Shown here piece after piece: positions 51,527 through 59,754 of a DNA stretch of 64,000 nucleotides (the first letter of the stretch is position 1; every line of letters starts with the position of its first letter). The notes beneath the pieces are model-generated. The model worked only from the letters and a program-made list of their open reading frames with translations. It was not told the DNA's origin and ran no database searches. The stretch is from Bog-473 sp963787485 (GTDB lineage: Bacteria; Actinomycetota; Acidimicrobiia; Acidimicrobiales; RAAP-2). The stretch is from the NCBI GenBank assembly GCA_963787485.1, contig CAWBDF010000007.1, positions 682,001 to 746,000 of the forward strand, read 5' to 3'. The translations under genes were made by a program, and so were the position numbers.

Positions 51527-53136
51527 GTACCGACGTCTTCGACGAGTCGGAGCTGGACACCGACGACACGGAATTCGACTGGGAGAACTTCCTGCCCGAT
51601 CCCGAAGACGATGACGCAGAGGCCGATGGAGGGGCCGACGGCGAGCTCGACATTGACGACTCGGAGTTCGACTGGGAGGCCAGCCTCCAGCCCGAGGACA
51701 CCTTGTCGCCCGACGAATCCGCCGTGCGGACAGCTCGCATCGAGGCGGCCTTCGCCCGGATGGAGCAGAAGGTGAGCGGCGATCCGAGTCCGACCGCCCT
51801 CGATCATGCGTCCAGCCCCGAGGGCCACGTCGACGGAGACGTCGAGGACGGGTCCGACGACGATGCCGAGCCCGAACTCCTGCTCGTGCCTGATGCCACG
51901 TTGCCGGTGAGCGAGGAGGGCAGCGGAGAGGTCGTTTTTGACTCGGAAGTCGCTCCCGAGCCCGGGTTCGTGCTCCTGGACGAAGGCGGGGCGGACGACG
52001 TTCCCGTGGGCTCGACATGGGACGTGGGGGAACCGGGTTCGGCCGATAGCCCAGAGGCCGTATATGACCCGGGTGCCGTCTACGACCCTCCTGTATATGA
52101 CCCGGGTGCCGTCTACGACCCTCCCGTATATGACCCGGGTGCCGTCTACGACCCTCCCGTATATGACCCGGGTGCCGTCTACGACCCTCCCGTATATGAC
52201 CCGGGTGCCGTCTACGACCCTCCCGTATATGACCCGGGTGCCGTCTACGACCCGCCGAACGCGGGACCCGTCTTCAACTTCGACCTCGATTCCGAAGAAT
52301 CCTCCCTCGGCTCGGAACGGGAGCCAGAGCCGACGAGGACGTCCGAACCAGAGTTGGTCACGGACGCCGGGCCGGAGACGGATCCGCCAGCGAAAACGGG
52401 AGTGTGGCCCGTACCCGTCGCGTGGACCGAGCTGGAAATGGTGGCCGAAACCGCTCCGGGTCTCGAGGCCGAGCTCCAACCCGAGCCCCAGTTGGAACGG
52501 ATCGGAGTGGCGGCGACGATCGCTACCAACGATTTGATCGACGCCCGGGACAATCCGGCGACAGAGGACGAACCGTCGACCCGGCGTCGGCGCACCGACG
52601 GACGGCACAGCCGGGTGTATACGGCCACCGTGGTCCTGGCCTGCTCGCTCCTGGTCCTCGTGGCCGTAGTCCTGATCATCCACTCCCGCCAGCGGCCTTC
52701 AACGCCGGCTGCCTCACCGCCCGCCCCCACTGCCGCCGGGTCGGTCCCAGCCCCCTCCGTGCTGCGCCAGGCGGCTCGGATCAAGGCGGCGACCGACGAA
52801 GTGAACCTCGCCACGACCACGGCCCTGGCCGGAATGTCGTCGCTCCCCAACCTCCCGTCGCCGGCGGACGTCGCCCAGGTGGTCGGGCCCTACGCGGAAT
52901 CGCTCCAGCTCTATGGCTCGTTCCTCTCAGGTGCGGACGTCCCACCGTCCGCCCGAGCGACGGCGACGCAGGTCCTGGGCCAGGTGCGAGTGGACGCCGC
53001 GTTCCTCGGGACGATCGAGGGCCTGGCCCCGGCCCAGCTCAGCACCTATCTGCACACCTTCTACACCGACGCCGCGCAGCTGCAGGGCTCCCTCATCGCC
53101 CTCGAGAACGAGCTTCCGTCGCCGAGCTCGGCCTGA
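51523..53136 (+). CDS. Acidic repeat-containing single-pass membrane protein, unknown
   Basis: A 537-residue protein that I do not recognise. The N-terminal 365 residues are very acidic and should be cytoplasmic. They hold two related motifs (DTDDTEFDWENFLPDPED and DIDDSEFDWEASLQPED) and six tandem copies of VYDPGAVYDPP (residues 180-245). After a basic stretch (RRRRTDGRHSR) comes one membrane segment (VVLACSLLVLVAVVLII, about residues 368-386), a Pro/Ala linker and a C-terminal helical domain outside the cell (QAARIKAATDEVNLATTTAL onward). Tyr-Asp-Pro repeats could be a docking or phosphorylation platform, but this is speculation. The gene lies between two tRNA-Ser genes. Confidence 0.75.
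   Translation: MSTDVFDESELDTDDTEFDWENFLPDPEDDDAEADGGADGELDIDDSEFDWEASLQPEDTLSPDESAVRTARIEAAFARMEQKVSGDPSPTALDHASSPEGHVDGDVEDGSDDDAEPELLLVPDATLPVSEEGSGEVVFDSEVAPEPGFVLLDEGGADDVPVGSTWDVGEPGSADSPEAVYDPGAVYDPPVYDPGAVYDPPVYDPGAVYDPPVYDPGAVYDPPVYDPGAVYDPPVYDPGAVYDPPNAGPVFNFDLDSEESSLGSEREPEPTRTSEPELVTDAGPETDPPAKTGVWPVPVAWTELEMVAETAPGLEAELQPEPQLERIGVAATIATNDLIDARDNPATEDEPSTRRRRTDGRHSRVYTATVVLACSLLVLVAVVLIIHSRQRPSTPAASPPAPTAAGSVPAPSVLRQAARIKAATDEVNLATTTALAGMSSLPNLPSPADVAQVVGPYAESLQLYGSFLSGADVPPSARATATQVLGQVRVDAAFLGTIEGLAPAQLSTYLHTFYTDAAQLQGSLIALENELPSPSSA
52060..52257. repeat. Six 33-bp in-frame tandem repeats
   Basis: Each unit encodes VYDPGAVYDPP. The units are nearly identical at DNA level, with differences only in the proline codons at their ends. 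Inside a unit the first V-Y-D uses GTATATGAC and the second GTCTACGAC, so each unit is itself an older duplication. Near-identity points to recent slippage or recombination. Confidence 0.95.
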
Positions 53137-53212
53137 CGGACCCGAGTCGGGGAACCTCGCCTCCCGGGGATATCGGGGCAACCCGAGCAACCCAAGCCCC
53201 CATACTGGGGCG

Positions 53213-53710
53213 ATGAGCTCAGACCCGGCGCCAGGACCACCGGACGACGACACCGCCATGACGCTCGCCCTGGCCGAGGCCAGAGCAGCCGAGGCCGAGG
53301 GGGAAGTCCCCGTCGGTGCGGTGACCCTGATCGACGGACAGGTCGTGGCCGCCCGCCACAACGAGCGGGAGCGCCGCGCCGATCCGACCGCTCATGCCGA
53401 GATGCTGGTACTTCAGGACACCGCAGCGAAGCTCGGTGGATGGCGCCTTTCGGAGGTGACACTGGTCGTGACCCTCGAACCGTGCCCCATGTGCGCCGGC
53501 GCGGTCATCGCGGCCAGGGTCGGTCGGCTGGTCTACGGCGCCAGCGATCCACGTGCCGGCGCCTGCGGCACGCTGTACAACCTCTGTGCGGACCCAAGGC
53601 TCAACCACGAGCTCCCCGTGACGCCCGGCGTGCGGGCCGAGGAGTGCGGAGCGCTCCTCTCGGCCTTCTTCACAACCAGGCGGGGTGACGCTCCGGCCCT
53701 GGGCGGCTGA
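53213..53710 (+). CDS. tadA: tRNA-specific adenosine deaminase
   Basis: Zinc deaminase that converts A34 to inosine in tRNA-Arg(ACG). The 165-residue protein shows AEAEGEVPVGAVTLIDGQVV, the zinc/proton-shuttle motif THAEMLVLQ (H-A-E), EPCPMCAGAVIAARVGRLVY (P-C-x-x-C), and a C-terminus LLSAFFTTRRG. The ATG at 53213 is in a weak context. It ends 68 nt before tRNA-Ser(CGA)'s -10 box. Confidence 0.93.
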   Translation: MSSDPAPGPPDDDTAMTLALAEARAAEAEGEVPVGAVTLIDGQVVAARHNERERRADPTAHAEMLVLQDTAAKLGGWRLSEVTLVVTLEPCPMCAGAVIAARVGRLVYGASDPRAGACGTLYNLCADPRLNHELPVTPGVRAEECGALLSAFFTTRRGDAPALGG

Positions 53711-53778
53711 CCTGGTGATTCTCGCCTTCGGCGTCGTCGCGCACGCTGAGCCGAGCCTTGGCGCCAGGTGGGAACGAG

Positions 53779-53784
53779 TAACAT
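53779..53784 (+). promoter_or_regulatory. -10 box of tRNA-Ser (CGA)
   Basis: TAACAT, 6 nt, then the first base of the tRNA, so transcription may begin at or near the mature 5' end. A weak TTGGCG lies 15 nt upstream. Confidence 0.5.
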
Positions 53785-53790
53785 CGCGCC

Positions 53791-53876
53791 GGAGGAGTGC
53801 GAGAGCGGCCGAATCGGACGGTCTCGAAAACCGTTGTGCCTCATGGGTACCGTGGGTTCAAATCCCACCTCCTCCG
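53791..53876 (+). tRNA. tRNA-Ser (CGA)
   Basis: 86-nt class II tRNA with acceptor GGAGGAG/CTCCTCC, anticodon loop CTCGAAA (CGA), long variable arm, T loop TTCAAAT and discriminator G. The acceptor, D arm and T arm are the same as in tRNA-Ser(GGA) at 51297. Confidence 0.95.
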
Positions 53877-53989
53877 CTCTGGGCCGCCGAGGCCCACCGC
53901 ACGCCGGCGGGTGCGGGGAGAACAGCGGGAGAGCGGGATCGCACTGCTGCGAAGCTGGTCGCTCCCCGGGCGGCCGGAAAGGAGTCACG

Positions 53990-54262
53990 GTGGCACGCGC
54001 ACGTTCGACATTCGGAAAATTGCAGCGCGACCAGGCCAAGAAGGAGCGCGCCAAGGCCAAGATGGACGACCGCCTGTCCCGGCGCGAAGACAAGGCCGCT
54101 GCGAGCGAGCAGACCTCGTCCGGAGCGTCGGGCGGCGACGTCGACCAGACGCGCCTGCTCGAGGAGTTCGCCGCGCTCCACGAGGATCTTGCCGAGGGAC
54201 GGATCTCGCTGGACGACTTCGAGGTCCGCCAAGAGGAGCTACGGGCCAAGCTCGTCGTCTGA
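53990..54262 (+). CDS. Small basic/helical protein with SHOCT-like C-terminus
   Basis: A 90-residue protein starting at a GTG (53990) with AAAGGAG 6-7 nt upstream. It begins VARARSTFGKLQRDQAKKER, rich in Lys/Arg, and ends EEFAALHEDLAEGRISLDDF EVRQEELRAK-type sequence, where the L-x-x-G-x-I-x-x-x-x-F pattern resembles short C-terminal SHOCT domains. Its function is unknown; the basic N-terminus could bind nucleic acid. It converges on the GH15 gene. Confidence 0.7.
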   Translation: MARARSTFGKLQRDQAKKERAKAKMDDRLSRREDKAAASEQTSSGASGGDVDQTRLLEEFAALHEDLAEGRISLDDFEVRQEELRAKLVV

Positions 54263-54312
54263 TCGTCGACCGAGCGAGCATCGCCGTCTGGCGCAAGCCG
54301 ACCTGATTCGGC

Positions 54313-56217
54313 TCAGCGGGCCGCGCCGGACCTCCGGCGCACCGCCACACGACCCAGCCGCTTCATCCGGCCGACGGTCGGCGAGGTGATGGCGTTGTCC
54401 ACCAAGAGCCGCGAACCGTCGTCGGCCAGCGCCAGCGGGTCGTGGCCGCTCAGGCGGAAGGCGGAGTTGATCAGCGACACATGGGAGAAGGCCTGCGGGA
54501 AGTTGCCCACCAGGCGCCCTGCCAGCGGGTCGTACTCCTCCGACAAGAGGCCCAGGTCGTTGCGCAGGGCCAGCAGCCGCTCGAAGAGATCCTCTGCTTC
54601 CTCGATCCGCCCGATCATGGAGAGGCAGTCGACGAGCCAGAACGAACAGGCCAGGAAGGCCCCCTCCCGTCCGGTCAGGCCGTCGACGGCGCCGTCGTCG
54701 GCGGTGCGATACCGGAGCACGAACCCGTGGTCGATCAGGTCGCGCTGCACGGCCTCAACCGTGCTGATCACCCTGTGGTCGGTCGGTGGGAGGAACCCCA
54801 TCAGCGGGATCATGAGCACGCTGGCATCGAGCTGGTCGGACCCGTAGTACTGGGTGAACGCGCCGACGTCCTGGTTGTAGCCCTTCTCGCAGACCTCGTC
54901 GAAGATGTCCTGGCGCAACTCGCGCCACCGATCGAGCGGTCCATCCAGGTCGGGCCACTCCTCGAGCGTGCGTACGGCCCGATCCACGGCCACCCACGCC
55001 ATCACCTTGGAGTGGACGAAGTGCCGACGCGGGCCCCGCACCTCCCAAATGCCGTCGTCGGGCATCTTCCACCCCTGCTCGAGGAACTCAATCAGTTGAA
55101 TCTGGAGGGACCACGCGGAACGGCTGTGCACACCTTCGTTTCGTGCCGACGAGTAGAGGGCGGACATGACCTCGCCGTAGACGTCAAGCTGGTACTGCTC
55201 TGATGCGGCGTTCCCGATCCGGACCGGTGCCGATCCCTCGTACCCGGGGAGCCACGCCGCCTCCCACTCCTCGAGCCGGCGCTCCCCGGCCGGTCCGTAC
55301 ATGATCTGCAAGCGCGACACGTCACCCGCCACGGCCCGCAGAAGCCAGTCGCGCCAGGCCATGGCCTCGTCGGTATACCCGCCACGCATGAGCGACTCGA
55401 GGGTCAGCGTGGCATCACGGAGCCAGCAGTAGCGGTAGTCCCAGTTTCGGTTGCCGCCGAGCGCTTCGGGCAACGACGTCGTCGCGGCGGCCACGATGCC
55501 ACCGGTCGGCTGATAGGTGAGGGCCTTCAACGTGATGAGCGAGCGCACCACGGCGTCGCGGTAGGGACCCTCGTAGCAGCACATGGTGGCCCACTGGGTC
55601 CAGTAGGCCTCGGTCAGGTGCACCGCGTAGTAGCTGTCGAGAGGAGGCGGCGGCTCCTCGTGCGACGGGTGCCAGACCAACGTGAAGGGGTAGCGCTCGT
55701 TCTCGGTCACCGTGAAATCGGCCACGGTCCGCATGTCCTTGCCCTTGGCTTCCACCTGATGCCACAGCGCGACCGAGTCGGGGCCGGCGGTGAGTCGCGT
55801 CAGGCCGTCGTGCGACGTGACCCACGGCACGATCTCGCCGTAGTCGAAACGGACTGCGAGCTCCATGTGCATGTCGACCGACCCGCTGACGCCCTGCACC
55901 GAGCGAACCAGGTGGGGATGGCCCTCGCGCACGGGCATGCAGTCGGTGATCCGCACCGTTCCCGATGCGGTGTCGAACTCGGTCTCGAGCACCAAGGTGT
56001 CCGGCCTGTACCAGCGCCGCGTGGCCAAAACGGTCTCGGGGGCCCCGACCGGCGCCAGGCGCCAGAAGCCGTGATCCTCGTGCCCCAGCAACCGGGAGAA
56101 GCACGAGCCCGAGTCGAAGTGGGGCAGGCACAACCAGTCCACCGAGCCGTCAATTCCAACCAGCGCCGCCGTGTGGAGATCGCCGATGACGCCGTAGTCC
56201 TCGATACGCAGGCTCAT
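54313..56217 (-). CDS. Glycoside hydrolase family 15 protein (trehalase/glucoamylase type)
   Basis: Cytoplasmic (alpha/alpha)6-barrel hydrolase of 634 residues. The N-terminus SLRIEDYGVIGDLHTAALVG with IDGSVDWLCLPHFDSGSCFS is the signature of the actinobacterial GH15 trehalase group. NRNWDYRYCWLRDATLTLES, PDDGIWEVRG (general acid Glu) and LLSEEYDPLAGRLVGNFPQA (second catalytic Glu) are present. In mycobacteria such proteins hydrolyse trehalose; glucoamylase activity is the alternative. The ATG at 56217 is the natural start. It follows the MarP-like gene by 18 nt on the same strand and may share its transcript. Confidence 0.88.
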   Translation of the reverse strand: MSLRIEDYGVIGDLHTAALVGIDGSVDWLCLPHFDSGSCFSRLLGHEDHGFWRLAPVGAPETVLATRRWYRPDTLVLETEFDTASGTVRITDCMPVREGHPHLVRSVQGVSGSVDMHMELAVRFDYGEIVPWVTSHDGLTRLTAGPDSVALWHQVEAKGKDMRTVADFTVTENERYPFTLVWHPSHEEPPPPLDSYYAVHLTEAYWTQWATMCCYEGPYRDAVVRSLITLKALTYQPTGGIVAAATTSLPEALGGNRNWDYRYCWLRDATLTLESLMRGGYTDEAMAWRDWLLRAVAGDVSRLQIMYGPAGERRLEEWEAAWLPGYEGSAPVRIGNAASEQYQLDVYGEVMSALYSSARNEGVHSRSAWSLQIQLIEFLEQGWKMPDDGIWEVRGPRRHFVHSKVMAWVAVDRAVRTLEEWPDLDGPLDRWRELRQDIFDEVCEKGYNQDVGAFTQYYGSDQLDASVLMIPLMGFLPPTDHRVISTVEAVQRDLIDHGFVLRYRTADDGAVDGLTGREGAFLACSFWLVDCLSMIGRIEEAEDLFERLLALRNDLGLLSEEYDPLAGRLVGNFPQAFSHVSLINSAFRLSGHDPLALADDGSRLLVDNAITSPTVGRMKRLGRVAVRRRSGAAR

Positions 56218-56235
56218 GGGCTCATTCTTGCCCGT

Positions 56236-57420
56236 TCAGCCGGAGATGCACGGCCCGGTGCCGACCGCGCTCGGGTGATGCGTCGCCGCGTCCACCCGGG
56301 TAAGGACCCCCGGCGAGGTCAGGGCATAGCCGACGTTCGGGTACACGGTGGAGCGGGAGAAGACGACGCCGACGACCAGGCCGCCGGGACCGACCAGCGG
56401 CCCCCCCGAGTTGCCGGGCAGCACGTCGGCGTTCAGGGCGTACACGCCCCGGGTGACCGAGCCGTTGTTGTAGATGTCCTTTCCGATGGCGGTGACCTCC
56501 TCGGTGACGCCGGCGCGGGTGACGCTGAGCGGTCCGTTCTCCGGATAGCCGAGGATGGCTGCCGGTGTACCCCTCGACACCACGTTCGAATCGAGGGAGA
56601 GCACGGCGCCGAGGGGAGCGTCGGTGCGCAGGACAGCCAAGTCGAATTGGGGATCGAACAGCACGGTCGTGGCCACGTAAGGGACGTCGCCCACGACCAC
56701 CTGGGTGTCGCCGTTCCCCTCACCGGCCACGACGTGCGCGTTGGTCACGATCAGCCCGGGGCCGGCGACGAAGCCCGATCCCTCCTGCTCGTTGTTGCAG
56801 GCGGTCCCCAGGATCTTGACCGTCGAAGAGGTGGCCACGCCGGCCAACGCATTCGCCTGACTCGACGAAGGAAGGGACACCGATGGGCTCGACGGCGGCG
56901 TCAGGGTCGAGAAGACCTGCGGGAAGCCTTGGTCGTTCAAGAAGGTCTCGAGGTCACTGAAGATGGACGGTGCCTGAGGCAGCACGTTGTCGATGGAATG
57001 CAAAATGTCCGAGCGAGCGACGGCGGCGTCGAGCGACGTGAAGCGGCTGTTGGGCGACGTGACGACGGCAGCGACCAGCCAGACGGAGAGCAGCACGGCG
57101 ACGACGGCCACCCCGACGCCCAGCGCGGAGTCGACGTTCCCGAGATGGTGGCGTCGCAGGGTCACATTGCTCCACGTCCCGAGCACTCGGCCGAGCGTGC
57201 CGAAGACGCACGCCGTCGTCATCACCAGTGCCACGACGATGACGGCGCGGGTCACGCTCTGATGGCTGGAGTGGAAAAGGGGCTCCCAGACAAGCGCGCC
57301 CAGCAGGAAACCCAAAAGGAACCCACCGAAGGTGAGGAGCTGCACGAGCGCCCCCATGCGCAGGCCGTGGACGGCCGCCAGCACCATCAGCCCGATGATG
57401 AGCAGATCGACCCAGTCCAC
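56236..57420 (-). CDS. MarP-like membrane serine protease (CvpA + trypsin domains)
   Basis: Periplasmic chymotrypsin-type protease anchored by four N-terminal membrane helices of CvpA type (residues 1-120; VDWVDLLIIGLMVLAAVHGL onward). The protease domain has the triad His in IVTNAHVVAGEG (near 227), Asp in LFDPQFDLAVLRTD (near 260) and Ser in LPGNSGGPLVGPGG (near 337). In M. tuberculosis the homologue is needed for acid and oxidative stress tolerance. The frame is open from 57444, but the GTG at 57420 lies 6 nt after a TACCCT box and gives the usual short N-terminus, so I set it there (394 residues). Confidence 0.9.
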   Translation of the reverse strand: MDWVDLLIIGLMVLAAVHGLRMGALVQLLTFGGFLLGFLLGALVWEPLFHSSHQSVTRAVIVVALVMTTACVFGTLGRVLGTWSNVTLRRHHLGNVDSALGVGVAVVAVLLSVWLVAAVVTSPNSRFTSLDAAVARSDILHSIDNVLPQAPSIFSDLETFLNDQGFPQVFSTLTPPSSPSVSLPSSSQANALAGVATSSTVKILGTACNNEQEGSGFVAGPGLIVTNAHVVAGEGNGDTQVVVGDVPYVATTVLFDPQFDLAVLRTDAPLGAVLSLDSNVVSRGTPAAILGYPENGPLSVTRAGVTEEVTAIGKDIYNNGSVTRGVYALNADVLPGNSGGPLVGPGGLVVGVVFSRSTVYPNVGYALTSPGVLTRVDAATHHPSAVGTGPCISG

Positions 57421-57426
57421 CCGGCG

Positions 57427-57432
57427 AGGGTA
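57427..57432 (-). promoter_or_regulatory. -10 box of the leaderless MarP-like gene
   Basis: TACCCT on the minus strand, 6 nt, then the GTG at 57420. It decides the start against the TTG at 57444. Confidence 0.55.
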
Positions 57433-57496
57433 GCCAACGGACAACCGAAGTCGGTGCGCGGATACCGAGGTCTTCGGCCACTAATGTCGTGCCGCC

Positions 57497-58792
57497 GTGC
57501 TCCTAGGCTCAGTGTCCTCGCACACGCGTGTCCAGCCGCGCCGCGGTGTTCGGCTTCCCCTCTCCGTCGCGACGGTGCTCTCCGCCGTGGCCATCGCCTT
57601 GTCGGCGTGCAACCTCGTCGGTCACACCCACCGGACGACCAGTCCGCGTGTCCTCGGTGCCCCCTCCGAGACGCCTTCCGTCGTCGGCCAACCAGCGCCG
57701 GTGGGCACCGGAGAGCTCCATGCGGTGTCCTGCGGGTCCCCGAGCCGGTGCTGGGCCGTCGGCATCTCGAGTCCCGACCAAGGACCGACCCGGGGCACCA
57801 GCGCCGCCGCAACCGCAACCTCCGCCGTCGTCGTCGCCAGTCGCGATGGGGGTGCGACGTGGAAGGCCCAACGCGTCACGGACGAGAACACCCCGCAGCT
57901 AAACGGCATCTCGTGCCCCGACTCAACCCGGTGCATGGCCGTCGGGTCGAACGGCTCGCCGCTCCTCTCCGCCACTGTGGTGCGAACGCTCGACGCCGGC
58001 GCCACCTGGTCACCGGCGGCATCCCCGCCGGATGGCCTCGTGGTGACCGGGATCGCGTGCACCAGCCCGCAAGAGTGCGTGGCGATCGTCATCGGCTCCT
58101 CGTCCACCTGGGCCGCCCGCAGCGTCGACTTCGGGGCGAGCTGGCAGACCGAAGGCGACCTACCCACCTCGTTTCAACCCGGGAACGACCTGACATGCAC
58201 CTCCGGAAGCACATGTCTCGTGGCCGGCAGCGTGCCGACGGGGAACGGCCACAGCCAGGGCGCGGTGGCGTTCAGCGCGGACTCCGGCCAGACATGGGCG
58301 CTCTCCACCACCCCGCCAGGGACCGGGGTGCTCCGCGGCACGGCCTGCCCGTCTCCTTCCGTCTGCGTGGCTGCCGGCTCGACGTCGACCACCCTGAGCG
58401 ACGTCGTGGCTGCCCGCGGGGAACTGCTGCGCAGCACAGACGGGGGACACTCATGGAAGAGCTCGGCCACCCCGCCTGTGGACGACGTCTACGCGCTGGG
58501 CTGTCCCTCCGCGCAGCAGTGCGCCATGGTCGGAGGGAGCTGGGTGGGCTTTCCCGCCGTGGACGTCGGAGCCGTTGCCCGGAGCACCGATGGCGGAGCC
58601 AGCTTCTCGTCCGCCAAGACGGCCTATGCACCTCTGGCCCTGGCCGCCGTCACCTGCCCCACGACCTCGCATTGCGTCGCGGTGGGGGGCGACACCGTGG
58701 TCCGTATCACCCTGGCGGTCCCGGCGTCGCGCCCTGGGGCGGGACGAGGACAGGCCCTCGGACCAGCCGAACCGGCAGGTGGCTCGGCGTAA
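57497..58792 (+). CDS. Lipoprotein with seven Cys-pair/Asp-box propeller repeats
   Basis: A 431-residue secreted lipoprotein: signal peptide LPLSVATVLSAVAIALSAC with lipobox L-S-A-C (Cys38), then a repeat domain. Seven segments carry a Cys pair of the type AVSCGSPSRCWAVG (others GISCPDSTRCMAVG, GIACTSPQECVAIV, LTCTSGSTCLVAG, GTACPSPSVCVAAG, ALGCPSAQQCAMVG, AVTCPTTSHCVAVG), and six are followed by Asp-box motifs such as SRDGGATW, SADSGQTW and STDGGHSW. This looks like a seven-bladed beta-propeller with a disulfide in each blade, related to BNR/sialidase-like repeats. No catalytic residues are evident; ligand unknown. The start is GTG 57497; TAATGT ends 9 nt upstream. Confidence 0.8.
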   Translation: MLLGSVSSHTRVQPRRGVRLPLSVATVLSAVAIALSACNLVGHTHRTTSPRVLGAPSETPSVVGQPAPVGTGELHAVSCGSPSRCWAVGISSPDQGPTRGTSAAATATSAVVVASRDGGATWKAQRVTDENTPQLNGISCPDSTRCMAVGSNGSPLLSATVVRTLDAGATWSPAASPPDGLVVTGIACTSPQECVAIVIGSSSTWAARSVDFGASWQTEGDLPTSFQPGNDLTCTSGSTCLVAGSVPTGNGHSQGAVAFSADSGQTWALSTTPPGTGVLRGTACPSPSVCVAAGSTSTTLSDVVAARGELLRSTDGGHSWKSSATPPVDDVYALGCPSAQQCAMVGGSWVGFPAVDVGAVARSTDGGASFSSAKTAYAPLALAAVTCPTTSHCVAVGGDTVVRITLAVPASRPGAGRGQALGPAEPAGGSA

Positions 58793-58903
58793 GGGTCCCT
58801 CGTCCGGAGGGCCACACCCCCGTAGACTCGTGGAGTCGGACCGATTGGACGCGTACGGGGGTGCGCGGGATCCATCCCGAGGCTGAATCGATGGAGGACC
58901 GTC

Positions 58904-59548
58904 ATGCCGAAGACCTGTCCCCAGTGTCAGAGCGAAGCGGCGGATGTCGCCGCGTTCTGCCCGAACTGCGGTGCCGCGTTGGGAGGAACCGCCGCCGCGC
59001 CAGCGGCGCCAGCGGGAACCACGGCGAGTCCACCACCGTCACCACCTCCTCCGCCTCCGGCGGGAGGGCCCGCCGGAGCTCAGGTACCGCCGGCAGCCGC
59101 GACGGGTGGCTCCTCCCTCCCGGCCTACAAGTTCGATGCGGGCCGCTGGTCGATCGCCGACTGGATCGCCGGCATCGCGTCCATCGTGTTGTTCATTTCG
59201 CTGTTCCTGTCGTGGTTCGGGGTGTCGGTCATCGGGATCTCCGTCACGGTCAGCGGGGTGTCCGCGCATGGCTTCCTCTACATCGTGATGATCATCTGCA
59301 TTTTGGAGGTGGCCTATCTCGTGCTGCGCGCTGGATGGGACAAGCTGCCCGTCGACGTCAACCTCCCTCACCTCACCGTGATGCTGATCGCCACGGTGGT
59401 CAACGTCGTGCTGGTGTTCATCGCCTTCATCGACAAGCCGGGCGGGTCAGGCGTGGGCTGGGAGTTCGGCGCCTTCCTGGCGCTCATCGCCGCCATCGCC
59501 GCTGCCGTGCCCTACGCCATTCCCCAGGTGCGCGCCAGGACGATGTAA
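58904..59548 (+). CDS. Zinc-ribbon membrane protein, unknown
   Basis: A 214-residue protein. An N-terminal zinc ribbon has Cys5, Cys8, Cys19 and Cys22 (CPQCQSEAADVAAFCPNC), then a Pro/Ala/Ser-rich linker (residues 28-70) and four membrane segments (from IAGIASIVLFISLFLSWFGV, FLYIVMIICILEVAYLVLRA, LTVMLIATVVNVVLVFIAFI and FLALIAAIAAAVPYAIPQV). GGAGG lies 7 nt before the ATG. Such zinc-ribbon/4TM proteins are common in actinobacteria without known function. It ends inside the first 29-bp repeat. Confidence 0.75.
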   Translation: MPKTCPQCQSEAADVAAFCPNCGAALGGTAAAPAAPAGTTASPPPSPPPPPPAGGPAGAQVPPAAATGGSSLPAYKFDAGRWSIADWIAGIASIVLFISLFLSWFGVSVIGISVTVSGVSAHGFLYIVMIICILEVAYLVLRAGWDKLPVDVNLPHLTVMLIATVVNVVLVFIAFIDKPGGSGVGWEFGAFLALIAAIAAAVPYAIPQVRARTM

Positions 59549-59714
59549 CCGTTCGGCCGGCCGGCCGACACATGGAACCGTTCGGCCCGCCGGCCGACAC
59601 ATGGAACCGTTCGGCCCGCCGGCCGACACATGGAACCGTTCGGCCCGCCGGCCGACACATGGAACCGTTCGGCCCGCCGGCCGACACATGGAATCGTTCG
59701 GCCCGCCGGCCGAC
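59547..59714. repeat. 29-bp tandem repeat, 5.8 copies
   Basis: Units start at 59547, 59576, 59605, 59634, 59663 and 59692 (partial). Copies 2-5 are identical; copy 1 differs by one base and copy 6 by one base plus truncation. Each contains CGGCC-CGCC-GGCCG, a 5-bp hairpin, and the GCCCGCCGGCC sequence also found in the hairpin arm at 11502-11512. The first copy begins within the stop codon of the zinc-ribbon gene. There are no spacers, so it is not CRISPR. Confidence 0.95.
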
Positions 59715-59754
59715 GAGTGACCCGTGTGCCGGGGTGATGCGGGCATGATGTGGC

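Noticed and set aside
59547..59714. CRISPR array
   Set aside because: Repeats are directly abutting without spacers, and no cas genes are present.
55618..59748. A 1376-codon open frame on the plus strand
   Set aside because: It runs antisense through the GH15 and MarP-like genes, then out of frame across two plus-strand genes and into the 29-bp repeats. It is a GC-rich shadow of genes with clear family motifs.
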